From Rhodococcoides corynebacterioides NBRC 14404 (GTDB taxonomy: Bacteria > Actinomycetota > Actinomycetes > Mycobacteriales > Mycobacteriaceae): a stretch of 64,000 nt of DNA. How positions within the stretch are numbered: position 1 is the first letter of the stretch; the number at the start of each line of letters is the position of its first letter. A program made the translations under genes and the position numbers. Under the pieces are notes generated by a model. It saw only the letters and a list, made by a program, of their open reading frames with translations. It was not told where the DNA came from and made no database searches. Positions 35,025 to 43,380 of the stretch are shown here, piece by piece. The DNA is taken from NCBI RefSeq assembly GCF_001894765.1, contig NZ_BCWV01000006.1, positions 124,001-188,000 of the forward strand. The letters run 5' to 3'.

Positions 35025-35465
35025 CTAGGCCGAGCGGTCGGCGTCCTGCTGGTCGTCCGGATCGGCGTACTCGGTGACCATCCAGCGGGCCGCGGGCGGG
35101 CAGAACAGGCAGACCAGGACGACGACGACCACGACGCCGAGGACGGTGCCGAGGACCGGCCGATCGGAATCGGTGAGCAGGGACCACACCACCGGGAGCA
35201 GCAGCAGCTGGGCGACCAGTGCGAGTGCACGTCCCCAGCGATGCCCCAGCACGAGGGCGATACCGCCGGTGAGCACGGCCCCGCCCAGGACGGCGAACCA
35301 GATGGCGCTGCCGAACCCGTTGACGACGGATTCGTCCGCTCCGGCAAGGCCGCGGACGACCAGCACGACGGCCACCACGACGGCGACGGTCCCCTCGAGC
35401 GAGACGAGCGCGCCCGCGACACGCACCGGAAGCGGGGTGGCGGTCGACGGGGGCGTGGCGGACAC
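35025..35465 (-). CDS. Small integral membrane protein (Rv3217c-like)
   Basis: 146 residues with four hydrophobic segments (LEGTVAVVVAVVLVVRGL, IWFAVLGGAVLTGGIALVL, ALALVAQLLLLPVVWSLL, VLGVVVVVVLVCLFC). No catalytic motif; function unknown. Position beside the lipid kinase matches Rv3217c. GTG 35465 is preceded by TAGGGT and six bases, fitting a leaderless transcript. The entC and acetyltransferase genes that precede this one in M. tuberculosis are absent. Confidence 0.8.
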   Translation of the reverse strand: MSATPPSTATPLPVRVAGALVSLEGTVAVVVAVVLVVRGLAGADESVVNGFGSAIWFAVLGGAVLTGGIALVLGHRWGRALALVAQLLLLPVVWSLLTDSDRPVLGTVLGVVVVVVLVCLFCPPAARWMVTEYADPDDQQDADRSA

Positions 35466-35536
35466 ACGGCCACCCTAGAGCACCACCCGGCGCGATCGAC
35501 GGGAGCCGACGACGGCCGCGTCTAGTCTGGAGCCTC

Positions 35537-36562
35537 GTGCGAGCCATCCTCATCGTGAACCCCAACGCCACCTCGACCACTCCGGCCGGTCGTGATCTGG
35601 TGGCACACGCGTTGGCGAGCCGGGTGAGTCTGCAGGTCGCTCAGACCACCCATCGCGGTCACGCCACCGAGCTGGGCCGCGAGGCTCGTCGGGCCGGTCT
35701 GGACCTGGTGATCGTGCACGGGGGCGACGGCACGGTGAACGAGGTGGTGAACGGCCTGTTGGGCACGCCCGCGCCGACGTCGATGCAGTCGGTCACCGTG
35801 GGCCCGGTACCGCTGCTCGCCGTGGTTCCGGGTGGGTCGGCCAATGTCTTCGCACGATCCCTGGGCATCGAGCGTGACCCCGTCGCGGCCACCAATCAGC
35901 TGATCGACCTGATCGGGGCCGAGCAGCGTCGACGAATCGGCCTCGGTTACTGCGTCCGGGTCGTCGACGGTCGGTCGGACGATCGACGCTGGTTCCTCTT
36001 CAACGCCGGTATGGGGCTCGATGCCGACGTCTGCGCGGCGATCGACAAGGGCCGACGTAGCGGCGACCCGGTGTCTCCGTCCCGGTACGTGCGCACGGCG
36101 ATCGCGACGTTCTTCCGGCGCAAGCGAGCGGACCCGACGTTGTCGGTGTCGATGGAGGACCGACCCGAGGAAAGCGGCGTGCATTACGTCTTCGTCACCA
36201 ACACCGATCCGTGGACGTATTTGAACGATCGCCCGGTTCGCACCAATCCGACCACGCGTTTCGAAACCGGACTCGGGGTGTTCGGGATGCGGACCACCGC
36301 GGTGTTGCCGTCGCTTCGGGTGGTGGCGCAATTGCTCTCTCCGACGCGGGAACCGCGGTCGTCGAGACTGCTGCGGACCGACGACACGTCGTGCGTCGTG
36401 GTGCGGTCGAGCGAGCCCGTCGGTCTGCAGGTCGACGGCGACTACCTGGGCGAACGGACCGAAGTTCGGTTCGTGTCCGCGCCGGACGCGCTCGATGTCG
36501 TGGCGCCGGTCGACGTCGACGGTGTGTCGAACTCGGCGGGAACGGGTACGACGGCGCGGTGA
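35537..36562 (+). CDS. Diacylglycerol/lipid kinase family protein (Rv3218-like)
   Basis: 341 residues. The catalytic motif GGDGTVNEVVNG is at about residue 58; PGGSANVFARSLG follows, and VDGDYLGE near the end is the C-terminal DAGK-type signature. It phosphorylates a lipid or related alcohol at the membrane face; the substrate is not determined. GTG 35537 has TAGTCT eight bases upstream and GGAG five bases upstream, so leadered or leaderless initiation is possible. The stop overlaps a GTGA-N7-TCAC palindrome that belongs to the whiB1 upstream region. Confidence 0.87.
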   Translation: MRAILIVNPNATSTTPAGRDLVAHALASRVSLQVAQTTHRGHATELGREARRAGLDLVIVHGGDGTVNEVVNGLLGTPAPTSMQSVTVGPVPLLAVVPGGSANVFARSLGIERDPVAATNQLIDLIGAEQRRRIGLGYCVRVVDGRSDDRRWFLFNAGMGLDADVCAAIDKGRRSGDPVSPSRYVRTAIATFFRRKRADPTLSVSMEDRPEESGVHYVFVTNTDPWTYLNDRPVRTNPTTRFETGLGVFGMRTTAVLPSLRVVAQLLSPTREPRSSRLLRTDDTSCVVVRSSEPVGLQVDGDYLGERTEVRFVSAPDALDVVAPVDVDGVSNSAGTGTTAR

Positions 36563-36655
36563 GTGAATGTCACCGGCACCTCGGAACGCCCGATGACCGA
36601 ATTGTCAGTGAGCTTGGCCACGGAGACCGCGTCCGCTATTGACTTATCTCCGGTT

Positions 36656-36671
36656 CGTGAAAGCATTCACA
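36656..36671. promoter_or_regulatory. Probable CRP/GlxR site upstream of whiB1
   Basis: CGTGA-AAGCAT-TCACA, one mismatch from TGTGA-N6-TCACA. It is centred about 133 bp before the whiB1 start. A possible -35 TTGACT lies at 36639-36644. In M. tuberculosis whiB1 is controlled by the cAMP receptor Rv3676 through such sites, which supports the call. A weaker GTGA-N7-TCAC lies at about 36558-36572. Confidence 0.7.
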
Positions 36672-36796
36672 AGTAACAGCGCGGAAACATGCTTCGGCTC
36701 GCTCGCGAACTGTTCGACAACAACCCCCCAATACGCGTCCGTCGACGCGACCACGAGACGACAAGCGCGTGCGCGCGCTCGGTGAGGAGTAAGAAG

Positions 36797-37051
36797 ATGG
36801 ATTGGCGCCACAAGGCTATCTGTCGCGACGAGGACCCGGAACTGTTCTTCCCGGTGGGAAACAGCGGTCCGGCTCTCGCTCAGATCGCCGATGCCAAGGT
36901 CGTGTGCAACCGCTGCCCCGTCACCGCGGACTGCCTGGCCTGGGCCCTCGAGTCCGGCCAGGACGCCGGCGTGTGGGGCGGCATGAGCGAGGACGAGCGT
37001 CGCGCCCTGAAGCGTCGTAACGCGCGTACCCGCGCTCGCTCCGCCGTCTGA
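36797..37051 (+). CDS. whiB1: WhiB1, Fe-S transcription factor
   Basis: 84 residues, the same length as mycobacterial WhiB1. Four cysteines ligate a NO-sensitive 4Fe-4S cluster: AICRDED, VVCNRC and ADCLAW. GVWGG is the SigA-binding turn and a basic tail (RRALKRRNARTRAR) binds DNA. It is an essential regulator in mycobacteria. ATG 36797 follows GGTGAGGAG. It has a long upstream region with a CRP-type site and is followed by a clear terminator, so it is monocistronic. Confidence 0.96.
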   Translation: MDWRHKAICRDEDPELFFPVGNSGPALAQIADAKVVCNRCPVTADCLAWALESGQDAGVWGGMSEDERRALKRRNARTRARSAV

Positions 37052-37081
37052 CCGCAACAGCAGGTTCGAAAGAGGTCGAAG

Positions 37082-37110
37082 GCCCGGCACCAAAGGGGTG
37101 CCGGGCTTTG
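37082..37110 (+). terminator. Intrinsic terminator of whiB1
   Basis: Stem GCCCGGCACC (37082-37091) and GGTGCCGGGC (37097-37106) followed by TTTGT. Starts 30 bp after the whiB1 stop. Confidence 0.9.
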
Positions 37111-37155
37111 TCGTGTTCGGGGTCGTCGTGTTCGGGGTCGTCGTGTTCGGGGTCG
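37111..37155. repeat. Three perfect copies of a 15-bp tandem repeat
   Basis: Units of 15 bp (TCGTGTTCGGGGTCG) at 37111, 37126 and 37141, then a degenerate partial copy. They lie between the whiB1 terminator and the end of the convergent pdtaS gene. Probably a slippage-prone minisatellite. Confidence 0.93.
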
Positions 37156-37196
37156 TCCTGTCCCGGTGTCGGCGGTGACCGTCGGACACGCTGCGT

Positions 37197-38687
37197 TCAG
37201 GTGCGACGGGTGAGACCCACCGGCACCCGAACCGTCGCGTCGGTCCCTCCGTCCGGCCCACCCGTGACCGCGATGGTGCCGCCGAGCTCGACGTCGACGA
37301 GCGTGGTCACGATCTGCAGCCCCAGTCGACCGGACGTGCGCGGGTCGAAGTCCGCCGGCACGCCGCGGCCGTTGTCGCGCACGATGACGGTGAGCGTGTG
37401 GGCGGACCGCTCGGCCAGGATGTCCACCCGCCCCGACGCACCGGACGCGAAGCCGTGCTCGAGCGAGTTCTGGATCAGCTCGGTGAGCACCATGACCAGC
37501 GGCGTCGCCCGTTCGGCGGGGAATCTGCCGAGCGCGCCGTCGCGCCGCACCCCGACGTCCGCCGAGACCGACCCCACGTCCGCCATCACCGGCAGCAACC
37601 GGTCCACCACCTCGTCGAGGTCGACCACCTCGTCGACGGAGTTGGACAGCACGTCGTGCACCAGAGCGATCGACGTCACGCGCCGCTCGGATTCCTGCAG
37701 CGCCGACCGGGCCTCACCGTTCTGCGTGCGCCGCGCCTGCAGGCGCAGCAACGCCGCGACGGTCTGCAGGTTGTTCTTCACCCGATGGTGGATCTCGCGG
37801 ATGGTCGCGTCCTTGCTGAGCAGCGCACGGTCGCGGCGCTTGACCTCGGTCACGTCGCGGACCAGGACCACCGCCCCCAGCGGGCGGTCCGCGCGGCGCA
37901 GGGCGAGCGTGCGGAGCAGCACGGTGGCTCCCCGCGCGTCGATCTCCATGCGCCGTCCGCCGGCGTCGCGCACGGCGGCGCCGATGTGCGCGGCGATCTC
38001 GTCGCCGTCGAACGGGTCGGTGACCAGCGCACGCGTCGAGGCCGCCAGGTCGTGGCCCGCGAGGTCGGTCGTCAGCCCCATGCGGTGATACGCGGACACG
38101 GCGTTCGGGCTCGCGTAGGTCACGATGCCCGCGGTGTCGAGCCGGATGAAGCCGTCCCCCACCCGCGGGCTCGAGTTGACGTCGCCCGGCTCGGCGGCCG
38201 TCGGGAACGTTCCCTCCGCGATCATGTCGCCGAACTGGGCGGCCGACTCGCGGTAGGCGGCCTCGAGCAGGCTCGGCGGCCGTCGGGACACCGGGGCGGA
38301 CTCGCGGGTGAGCACACCGACGACGCGCCCGCGGACCCGTACCGGCACGGCGTCGGCGACCGGGACGTACTCCCCCTCCTCCACACCCGGTCGGCCAGCG
38401 GACCGCTCCACGGCACCCGAGTCGAAGCACCGCGCCACCTCGGGGTGCTCGTCGTCGTCCACGACGGCCCCGACCTTGTCCATCGGAATCACGGTCGGTG
38501 CGGTGGTGGGGCGACACTGGGCGACGCACAGAATGCGAGCGGGCGGCGCTGCGGGAACCCAGAGGAGGACGTCGGCGAAGGAGATGTCCGCGAGGAGTTG
38601 CCACTCGCTGACCAGTCGCTGGAGATGGTCGACGGCGCCACCGGGCAGATCGGTGTGCGCCGCGAGCAGTTCCGACAGCGTCGACAC
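37197..38687 (-). CDS. pdtaS: Sensor histidine kinase PdtaS
   Basis: 496 residues. The N-terminal GAF-like domain (about 1-150) and a PAS domain (about 180-285) precede a HisKA_2 dimerisation region with the phospho-accepting His in EIHHRVKNNLQTVAALL. The ATPase follows (NSLEHG, DNGRGVP, GRLGLQIV). There is no membrane segment, so it is a soluble kinase. Its partner PdtaR, an ANTAR RNA-binding regulator, is normally encoded elsewhere. GTG 38687 lies 17 bp after the biotinyl gene. It matches Rv3220c. Confidence 0.93.
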   Translation of the reverse strand: MSTLSELLAAHTDLPGGAVDHLQRLVSEWQLLADISFADVLLWVPAAPPARILCVAQCRPTTAPTVIPMDKVGAVVDDDEHPEVARCFDSGAVERSAGRPGVEEGEYVPVADAVPVRVRGRVVGVLTRESAPVSRRPPSLLEAAYRESAAQFGDMIAEGTFPTAAEPGDVNSSPRVGDGFIRLDTAGIVTYASPNAVSAYHRMGLTTDLAGHDLAASTRALVTDPFDGDEIAAHIGAAVRDAGGRRMEIDARGATVLLRTLALRRADRPLGAVVLVRDVTEVKRRDRALLSKDATIREIHHRVKNNLQTVAALLRLQARRTQNGEARSALQESERRVTSIALVHDVLSNSVDEVVDLDEVVDRLLPVMADVGSVSADVGVRRDGALGRFPAERATPLVMVLTELIQNSLEHGFASGASGRVDILAERSAHTLTVIVRDNGRGVPADFDPRTSGRLGLQIVTTLVDVELGGTIAVTGGPDGGTDATVRVPVGLTRRT

Positions 38688-38704
38688 GGGCGGCTGCGCG
38701 CGGG

Positions 38705-38920
38705 TCAGGCGATGACGGCGATGAGATCGCCCTGCTGGACGACGTCGCCCACCGCGACGTCGACCGAGGCGATGGTCCCGGCGGACTCGGCCAGCACGGG
38801 GATCTCCATCTTCATCGATTCCAGGATGACGACGGGGTCGCCCTCCGCGACACGGTCACCCGGGGCCACCACGATCTGGAACACCGTCGACACCATCTCG
38901 GCCCGGACGTCCTCGGCCAT
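38705..38920 (-). CDS. Small biotinylated protein (TB7.3-like, Rv3221c)
   Basis: 71 residues, a complete stand-alone biotinyl domain with the biotinylated Lys in ESMKMEIPV and the second half in VAVGDVVQQGDLIAVI. TB7.3 has the same length. It could be a carrier for an acyl-CoA carboxylase, though the partner is unknown. ATG 38920 is the start. Unlike the half domain at 21457-21630, both halves are present here. It is probably co-transcribed with pdtaS. Confidence 0.92.
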   Translation of the reverse strand: MAEDVRAEMVSTVFQIVVAPGDRVAEGDPVVILESMKMEIPVLAESAGTIASVDVAVGDVVQQGDLIAVIA

Positions 38921-39041
38921 CTCGCTGCCCACCCCTCGTCGTCGGAGAACCGCGCCGTCGCCGTGCGCCGGTGCGCGGCCGGTCGCGGTACAGCCAACCA
39001 CACGTGAGAAACTGGAGCGAACGAGAAGGAAGGAGATCGCG

Positions 39042-39116
39042 ATGGGCAAGCGAGGACGCAAGAAGCGCAGCCGCAAGGGGAACGCCGCCAACCACGGCAA
39101 GCGACCCAACAGCTGA
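39042..39116 (+). CDS. Ribosomal protein bL37 (24 residues)
   Basis: MGKRGRKKRSRKGNA, then NHGKRPNS and stop. It differs only by a few residues from bL37 seen in mycobacterial ribosome structures (MAKRGRKKRDRK, ending ANHGKRPNA). It is extremely basic and sits in the large subunit rRNA. The start follows AAGGAAGGAG, an excellent ribosome site, and a perfect hairpin follows the stop. It is too short for most gene finders. Confidence 0.92.
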   Translation: MGKRGRKKRSRKGNAANHGKRPNS

Positions 39117-39139
39117 ATCCTCACCACTCGGTGACGACG

Positions 39140-39174
39140 ACGGGGCCGGACACGCATGGCGTGTCCGGCCCCGT
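39140..39174. terminator. Bidirectional terminator, bL37/rshA
   Basis: Perfect 16-bp stem (39140-39155 and 39159-39174) with a 3-nt loop ATG, between convergent genes. Confidence 0.87.
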
Positions 39175-39196
39175 TCTCGTCCCGGCTCCGCCGGGG

Positions 39197-39487
39197 TCAG
39201 GCGTCCGTCTCGACGACCGTGACGGTGCGCCTGATCTCGATCTTCAGCCGTTCCCGGAGGCCGTCGGGCGCGCGGTCCCCGCCGCACTTGCGACCCACCA
39301 GCGACTTGATCTTCTCCTCGATGCCGTACTGGGCGAGGCACGATCCGCAGGAGTCCAGGTGCTTCTGCACCCGCTGCCGGCTGGCCTCGTCGCACTCGTT
39401 GTCGAGCATCACCCAGACGTCCGCGAGGACGGCGGAGCAGTCGAGCTCCTCGAACTGGCTGTCGTCGTCGACGTCTCGCGCGGTCAT
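39197..39487 (-). CDS. rshA: Anti-sigma factor RshA (zinc-associated)
   Basis: 96 residues. HLDSCGSC forms the H-x3-C-x2-C zinc/redox motif of ZAS anti-sigma factors; an extra Cys is in ELDCSAV and another in DNECDEA. Oxidation of the cysteines releases SigH, switching on thioredoxin and other thiol-stress genes. ATG 39487 overlaps the sigH stop (ATGA), so the pair is translationally coupled and stoichiometric. It matches Rv3221A. Confidence 0.94.
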   Translation of the reverse strand: MTARDVDDDSQFEELDCSAVLADVWVMLDNECDEASRQRVQKHLDSCGSCLAQYGIEEKIKSLVGRKCGGDRAPDGLRERLKIEIRRTVTVVETDA

Positions 39488-40332
39488 CGCACGGCCTCCT
39501 CGGATGCGGTGGTGCGCAGGAAGCCGCGCTCGCGAGCGACCTCGGCCAGTTCGTGCCGCAGTTGCTTGCGCCCGCGGTGCAGCCGGGACATGACGGTTCC
39601 GATCGGCGTACCCATGATCTCGGCGATCTCCTTGTACGGGAATCCCTCGACGTCGGCGTAGTACACGGCCATCCGGAACTCCTCCGGGAGGGCGGCGAGC
39701 GCAGCCTTGATGTCGTCGTCGGGCAGCGTGTCCAGGGCCTCCACCTCGGCGGACCGCAGGCCAGTCGAGGAGTGCTCGGCCGTGGCCGCCAACTGCCAGT
39801 CGGTGATCTCGTCGGTCGGATACTGCGCCGGCTGCCGCTGCTTCTTGCGGTACGAGTTGATGTACGTGTTGGTCAGGATGCGGTACAGCCACGCCTTGAG
39901 GTTCGTGCCCTCACGGAAGCTCTTGAACGCCGTGTACGCCTTGATGTAGGTCTCCTGGACCAGATCCTCGGCGTCGGAGGGATTGCGCGTCATGCGCAGC
40001 GCCGCGCCGTAGAGCTGGTCCACGAGCGGAAGTGCGTCCCGCTCGAAGCGCGCGGTCAGATCTTCGGCGCTGGCCCGGGAACGGATTCCGTCCTCGGTCT
40101 CGAGCACCGCCGGATCGACTGCGCCCGTGGTGCTGCCGGGCTGGTCGTCCGTCACGGGGTTCCCTTCGGTTGCCGCGGCCGACACGGTTGCGGCGGACCT
40201 CGTGCCCACCGGCACGGCAGCGGCGGGAGCCGCGCCGTCGACCTCGTACCACCACGATACCGGCGGGATGACACGCTTCGCGGTCACCGTCCGGGACCGT
40301 GCGACGCGCTCGCCGACTGTTGTCGCGCTCAC
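39484..40332 (-). CDS. sigH: ECF sigma factor SigH, with extended N-terminus
   Basis: 282 residues from GTG 40332, or 223 from GTG 40155. Region 2 reads [24 protein letters not shown]; region 4 reads [21 protein letters not shown] and [14 protein letters not shown]. It directs the thiol-oxidative and heat stress response and is held by RshA. GTG 40332 has AGGAGG seven bases upstream; GTG 40155, behind GAAGGGA, gives the size of M. tuberculosis SigH. The 59 extra codons keep strong GC bias at third positions, so both forms may be made, as for Streptomyces SigR and SigR-prime. Confidence 0.93.
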   Translation of the reverse strand: MSATTVGERVARSRTVTAKRVIPPVSWWYEVDGAAPAAAVPVGTRSAATVSAAATEGNPVTDDQPGSTTGAVDPAVLETEDGIRSRASAEDLTARFERDALPLVDQLYGAALRMTRNPSDAEDLVQETYIKAYTAFKSFREGTNLKAWLYRILTNTYINSYRKKQRQPAQYPTDEITDWQLAATAEHSSTGLRSAEVEALDTLPDDDIKAALAALPEEFRMAVYYADVEGFPYKEIAEIMGTPIGTVMSRLHRGRKQLRHELAEVARERGFLRTTASEEAVR

Positions 40333-40427
40333 CCGGTCGCCTCCTCTCGCTCGAGTCCAGTGGCTCGAGTTCCGTTTCTCCGACGCCGTCCTCGTTTCGC
40401 ACTCGGACACGCTCTCGTCGTCGGTGC

Positions 40428-40454
40428 AACAGTGACCCCCGCCCACCTGTTCCC
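40428..40454 (-). promoter_or_regulatory. SigH-dependent promoter of sigH (autoregulation)
   Basis: On the minus strand, GGGAAC (40454-40449), an 18-nt spacer and GTT (40430-40428). This matches the SigH/SigR consensus GGGAAT-N18-GTT with one mismatch. A transcript from here would include the extended start at 40332. Confidence 0.75.
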
Positions 40455-40505
40455 GCCGGGGCCGGTCGGGGGCCTGCCGGGACGGGGACGGGACGGTCGG
40501 GCACG

Positions 40506-41036
40506 ATGGCCCGCATGGCAGGAACGGCCACTCCGGCGACCACCGTCCTCGACCGGTCCGGCGTGCCGTACCGCCTGCACACCTACGTTCACGCGAAGGG
40601 CACCGCGCGATTCGGCGAGGAGGCCGCCGACGTCCTCACCGCCCGTCTCGGGATCGACGCGGACCGCATCCTCAAGACCCTCGTGATCAGCGCGTCCGGT
40701 GGTGCGGCCGCGCGACCGTTCACGGCCGTCGCGGTGCTGCCCGTCACCGCGACGTTGTCGACGAAGGCCGCGGCCGCCGCACTGGGAGCCGGCCGCGCCG
40801 CACTGGCCGACCCGCCCGTGGCGCGTCGGGCGACGGGGTACGTGCTCGGCGGGGTCTCACCCCTCGGCCCGTGGTGCACGGGCGCTCGCCCCGCGCTGCC
40901 CACCGTCGTCGACGAGTCCGCCGCCGCCGCGGACACGGTGTTCTGCAGCGGCGGTCGCCGGGGGCTCGAGATCGAGATCGACCCGGCCGACCTCGTCGCC
41001 CTCACCGGCGCGGTCCTGACGGACCTCACTCGCTGA
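40506..41036 (+). CDS. YbaK/EbsC-type aminoacyl-tRNA deacylase
   Basis: 176 residues, YbaK fold. The conserved lysine is in [16 protein letters not shown] and [19 protein letters not shown] are typical of Cys-tRNA(Pro) deacylases. It removes mischarged amino acids from tRNA, likely Cys from tRNA-Pro. ATG 40506 and ATG 40515 are both possible starts; neither has a strong ribosome site. It is divergent from sigH and 27 bp upstream of aroA in the same direction. Confidence 0.86.
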   Translation: MARMAGTATPATTVLDRSGVPYRLHTYVHAKGTARFGEEAADVLTARLGIDADRILKTLVISASGGAAARPFTAVAVLPVTATLSTKAAAAALGAGRAALADPPVARRATGYVLGGVSPLGPWCTGARPALPTVVDESAAAADTVFCSGGRRGLEIEIDPADLVALTGAVLTDLTR

Positions 41037-41062
41037 CGAGCGGGAATGAGAGACTGAGCACC

Positions 41063-42364
41063 GTGACGTACTGGATCGCCCCCACCGCCACGCGCCCGGT
41101 GCGTGCCACCGTCGACGTGCCCGGCTCGAAGTCGTTGACCAACCGTGCGCTGGTCCTCGCCGCACTGGCCGACGGCCCCTCGACGATCACCGGCGCGCTG
41201 CGCAGCCGGGACACCGAGCTGATGATCGACGCGATCCGCACGCTGGGCGCGACCGTGGAGAACGACGGCGATCGCGTCCGGGTGACGCCCGGACCGCTGA
41301 CCGGGGGCACCGTCGACTGCGGCCTCGCCGGCACCGTCATGCGATTCGTGCCCCCGATGGCGGCGCTCGGCTCTCGCACGTCGCACTTCGACGGCGACCC
41401 GCACGCGCGGAACCGGCCGCAGCGCACGGTGCTCGACGCGCTGCGCGCGCTGGGGGTCGAGGTGCACGGCGACAGCCTGCCGTTCGACGTGGTCGGCACC
41501 GGATCCGTCCGAGGCGGCCGCGTCGAGGTGGACGCCTCCGGGTCGAGCCAGTTCGTCTCCGGCCTGCTGCTGTCCGCCGCGCGGTTCACCGACGGCGTGA
41601 CCTTCGAGCACGTCGGTCCCCCGGTGCCGTCCATGCCGCACATCGACATGACGGTGGCGATGCTGCGGGAGAGCGGCGTGCAGGTGGACACGCCGGCCGA
41701 CACCGGACGGGCGAACACCTGGCGGGTCCACCCCGGACCGATCACGGCCGTCGACCGCACCATCGAGCCCGATCTGTCCAACGCCACACCGTTCCTCGCG
41801 GCCGCGGCCGTGACCGGCGGCGCCGTCACCGTGCCCCGCTGGCCGGCCACCACCACCCAGCCCGGCGACGAGTTCCGCGCGGTGCTCACCGCGATGGGCG
41901 CGGCCGTCACCGCGGACGAGGCCGGCGTGACCGCCCACGGACCCGATCGGCTGGTGGGCATCGACGTGGACCTGCACGACATCGGCGAACTGACCCCGAC
42001 CGTCGCTGCCATGGCAGCGGTCGCGTCCTCCCCCTCTCGCCTGCGCGGGATCGCGCATCTGCGCGGCCACGAGACCGACCGCCTCGCCGCCCTCGCCGCC
42101 GAACTGACCGCCCTGGGCGGCAGCGTCGTCGAGACGGACGACGGACTGGCCATCACGCCCGTCCGGTTGAGCGGGGCCCCGTGGCGCGCCTACGCCGACC
42201 ACCGCATGGCGACGGCCGGGGCCGTGGTGGGACTGGTGGTCCCGGGAGTGCGGATCGACGACATCGACTCCACCGCGAAGACGCTGCCCGGCTTCGCCGA
42301 TCTGTGGGGACGCATGCTCGGTACGGATGCCCCCGCCCCCGCGTCCGGCGGAGTCGAGTCCTGA
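41063..42364 (+). CDS. aroA: 3-phosphoshikimate 1-carboxyvinyltransferase (EPSP synthase)
   Basis: 433 residues. [19 protein letters not shown] binds shikimate-3-phosphate. GLAGTVMRF corresponds to the phosphoenolpyruvate loop (class I usually reads GNAGTAMR). [11 protein letters not shown] and [16 protein letters not shown] complete the family pattern. It catalyses the sixth step of chorismate synthesis in the cytoplasm. GTG 41063 is the likely start. The stop overlaps the rsgA start. It matches Rv3227. Confidence 0.94.
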   Translation: MTYWIAPTATRPVRATVDVPGSKSLTNRALVLAALADGPSTITGALRSRDTELMIDAIRTLGATVENDGDRVRVTPGPLTGGTVDCGLAGTVMRFVPPMAALGSRTSHFDGDPHARNRPQRTVLDALRALGVEVHGDSLPFDVVGTGSVRGGRVEVDASGSSQFVSGLLLSAARFTDGVTFEHVGPPVPSMPHIDMTVAMLRESGVQVDTPADTGRANTWRVHPGPITAVDRTIEPDLSNATPFLAAAAVTGGAVTVPRWPATTTQPGDEFRAVLTAMGAAVTADEAGVTAHGPDRLVGIDVDLHDIGELTPTVAAMAAVASSPSRLRGIAHLRGHETDRLAALAAELTALGGSVVETDDGLAITPVRLSGAPWRAYADHRMATAGAVVGLVVPGVRIDDIDSTAKTLPGFADLWGRMLGTDAPAPASGGVES

Positions 42365-43350
42365 CCACCCGCCGCTACGACGAGTCGGACGTCCGGATCC
42401 GACCGGGCAAGGGCACCCGGCCGCGGACCAAGACGCGGCCGACGCACGCCGACGCCCGACGCGCGATGGTCGTCTCCGTCGACCGGGGGCGCTGGGGGTG
42501 CGCTCTGGACGACGACCCGGCGCGCGTCGTCGTCGCGATGCGTGCGCGGGAGCTCGGGCGCACCCCGATCGTGGTGGGCGACAGCGTCGGCGTGGTCGGG
42601 GACACGAGCGGGCGCACCGACGCCCTGGCGCGCATCGTGCGTGTCGAGGATCGACGAACGGTGTTGCGCCGCACCGCCGACGACACCGATCCGTACGAGC
42701 GGGTGGTGGTCGCCAACGCGGACAAGCTGCTCATCGTCGTGGCGCTCGCGGACCCGCCGCCCCGGTCCGGCTTCGTGGAACGAGCGATGGTGGCGGCGTT
42801 CGTCGGTGGATTGCGCCCCGTGCTGTGCCTGACCAAGGACGATCTCGCCGACGCCGAGGAGTTCGCGGCGATGTTCGCCGGCCTCGACGTTCCGGTGGCC
42901 CTGGTGGGACGCGACCGACCTCTCACCGAGCTGACCGCGTTGATCGCAGGATCGTCGTCGGCGCTGATCGGTCATTCGGGTGTCGGCAAGTCGACGTTGG
43001 TGAACCGGTTGGTGCCGGGCGCGGACCGCGCGACCGGCGTCGTGTCCGGCGTCGGCAAGGGGCGACACACGTCCACGCAGTCGGTGGCACTTCCCCTCGA
43101 CGGCGGGGGCTGGGTGATCGACACTCCCGGCATCCGCAGTTTCGGGCTCGCCCACATTTCCCCCGAGGACGTCGTGGCGGCCTTCTCGGACCTCGCCGAG
43201 ACGGCGGCCGACTGTCCTCGCGGGTGCACCCACCTGGGTCCGCCTGCGGATCCGGAATGTGCGTTGGACTCGCTGACAGGTCAGGCGACGCACCGCGTCG
43301 CCGCGGTGCGTCGCCTGCTGGTGGCGCTCATGTCCAACGAAACCTGGTGA
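42361..43350 (+). CDS. rsgA: Ribosome small-subunit-dependent GTPase RsgA
   Basis: 329 residues. Circularly permuted GTPase: TKDD (G4) comes before GHSGVGKST (G1) and DTPGIRSFG (G3). A zinc-binding tail follows (CPRGCTHLG and PECALDS). It matures the 30S subunit. No ATG, GTG or TTG is available near the proper N-terminus; CTG 42361 overlaps the aroA stop as CTGA and follows GGAG seven bases upstream. From CTG the length agrees with the 330-residue Rv3228. The first in-frame ATG (42466) would remove conserved residues such as [14 protein letters not shown]. Confidence 0.92.
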   Translation: MTTRRYDESDVRIRPGKGTRPRTKTRPTHADARRAMVVSVDRGRWGCALDDDPARVVVAMRARELGRTPIVVGDSVGVVGDTSGRTDALARIVRVEDRRTVLRRTADDTDPYERVVVANADKLLIVVALADPPPRSGFVERAMVAAFVGGLRPVLCLTKDDLADAEEFAAMFAGLDVPVALVGRDRPLTELTALIAGSSSALIGHSGVGKSTLVNRLVPGADRATGVVSGVGKGRHTSTQSVALPLDGGGWVIDTPGIRSFGLAHISPEDVVAAFSDLAETAADCPRGCTHLGPPADPECALDSLTGQATHRVAAVRRLLVALMSNETW

Positions 43351-43357
43351 CGCACAG

Positions 43358-43380
43358 CCCGTCCGGGTGGACCGGACGGG
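43358..43380. terminator. Bidirectional terminator, rsgA/desaturase
   Basis: Perfect 9-bp stem CCCGTCCGG (43358-43366) and CCGGACGGG (43372-43380), loop GTGGA. It fills the 30-bp gap between convergent genes. Confidence 0.85.

Noticed and set aside
36644..37261. Minus-strand frame with TTTPN pentapeptide repeats opposite whiB1
   Set aside because: The repeats come from the 15-bp minisatellite. The frame runs through the whiB1 terminator and lies antisense to whiB1.
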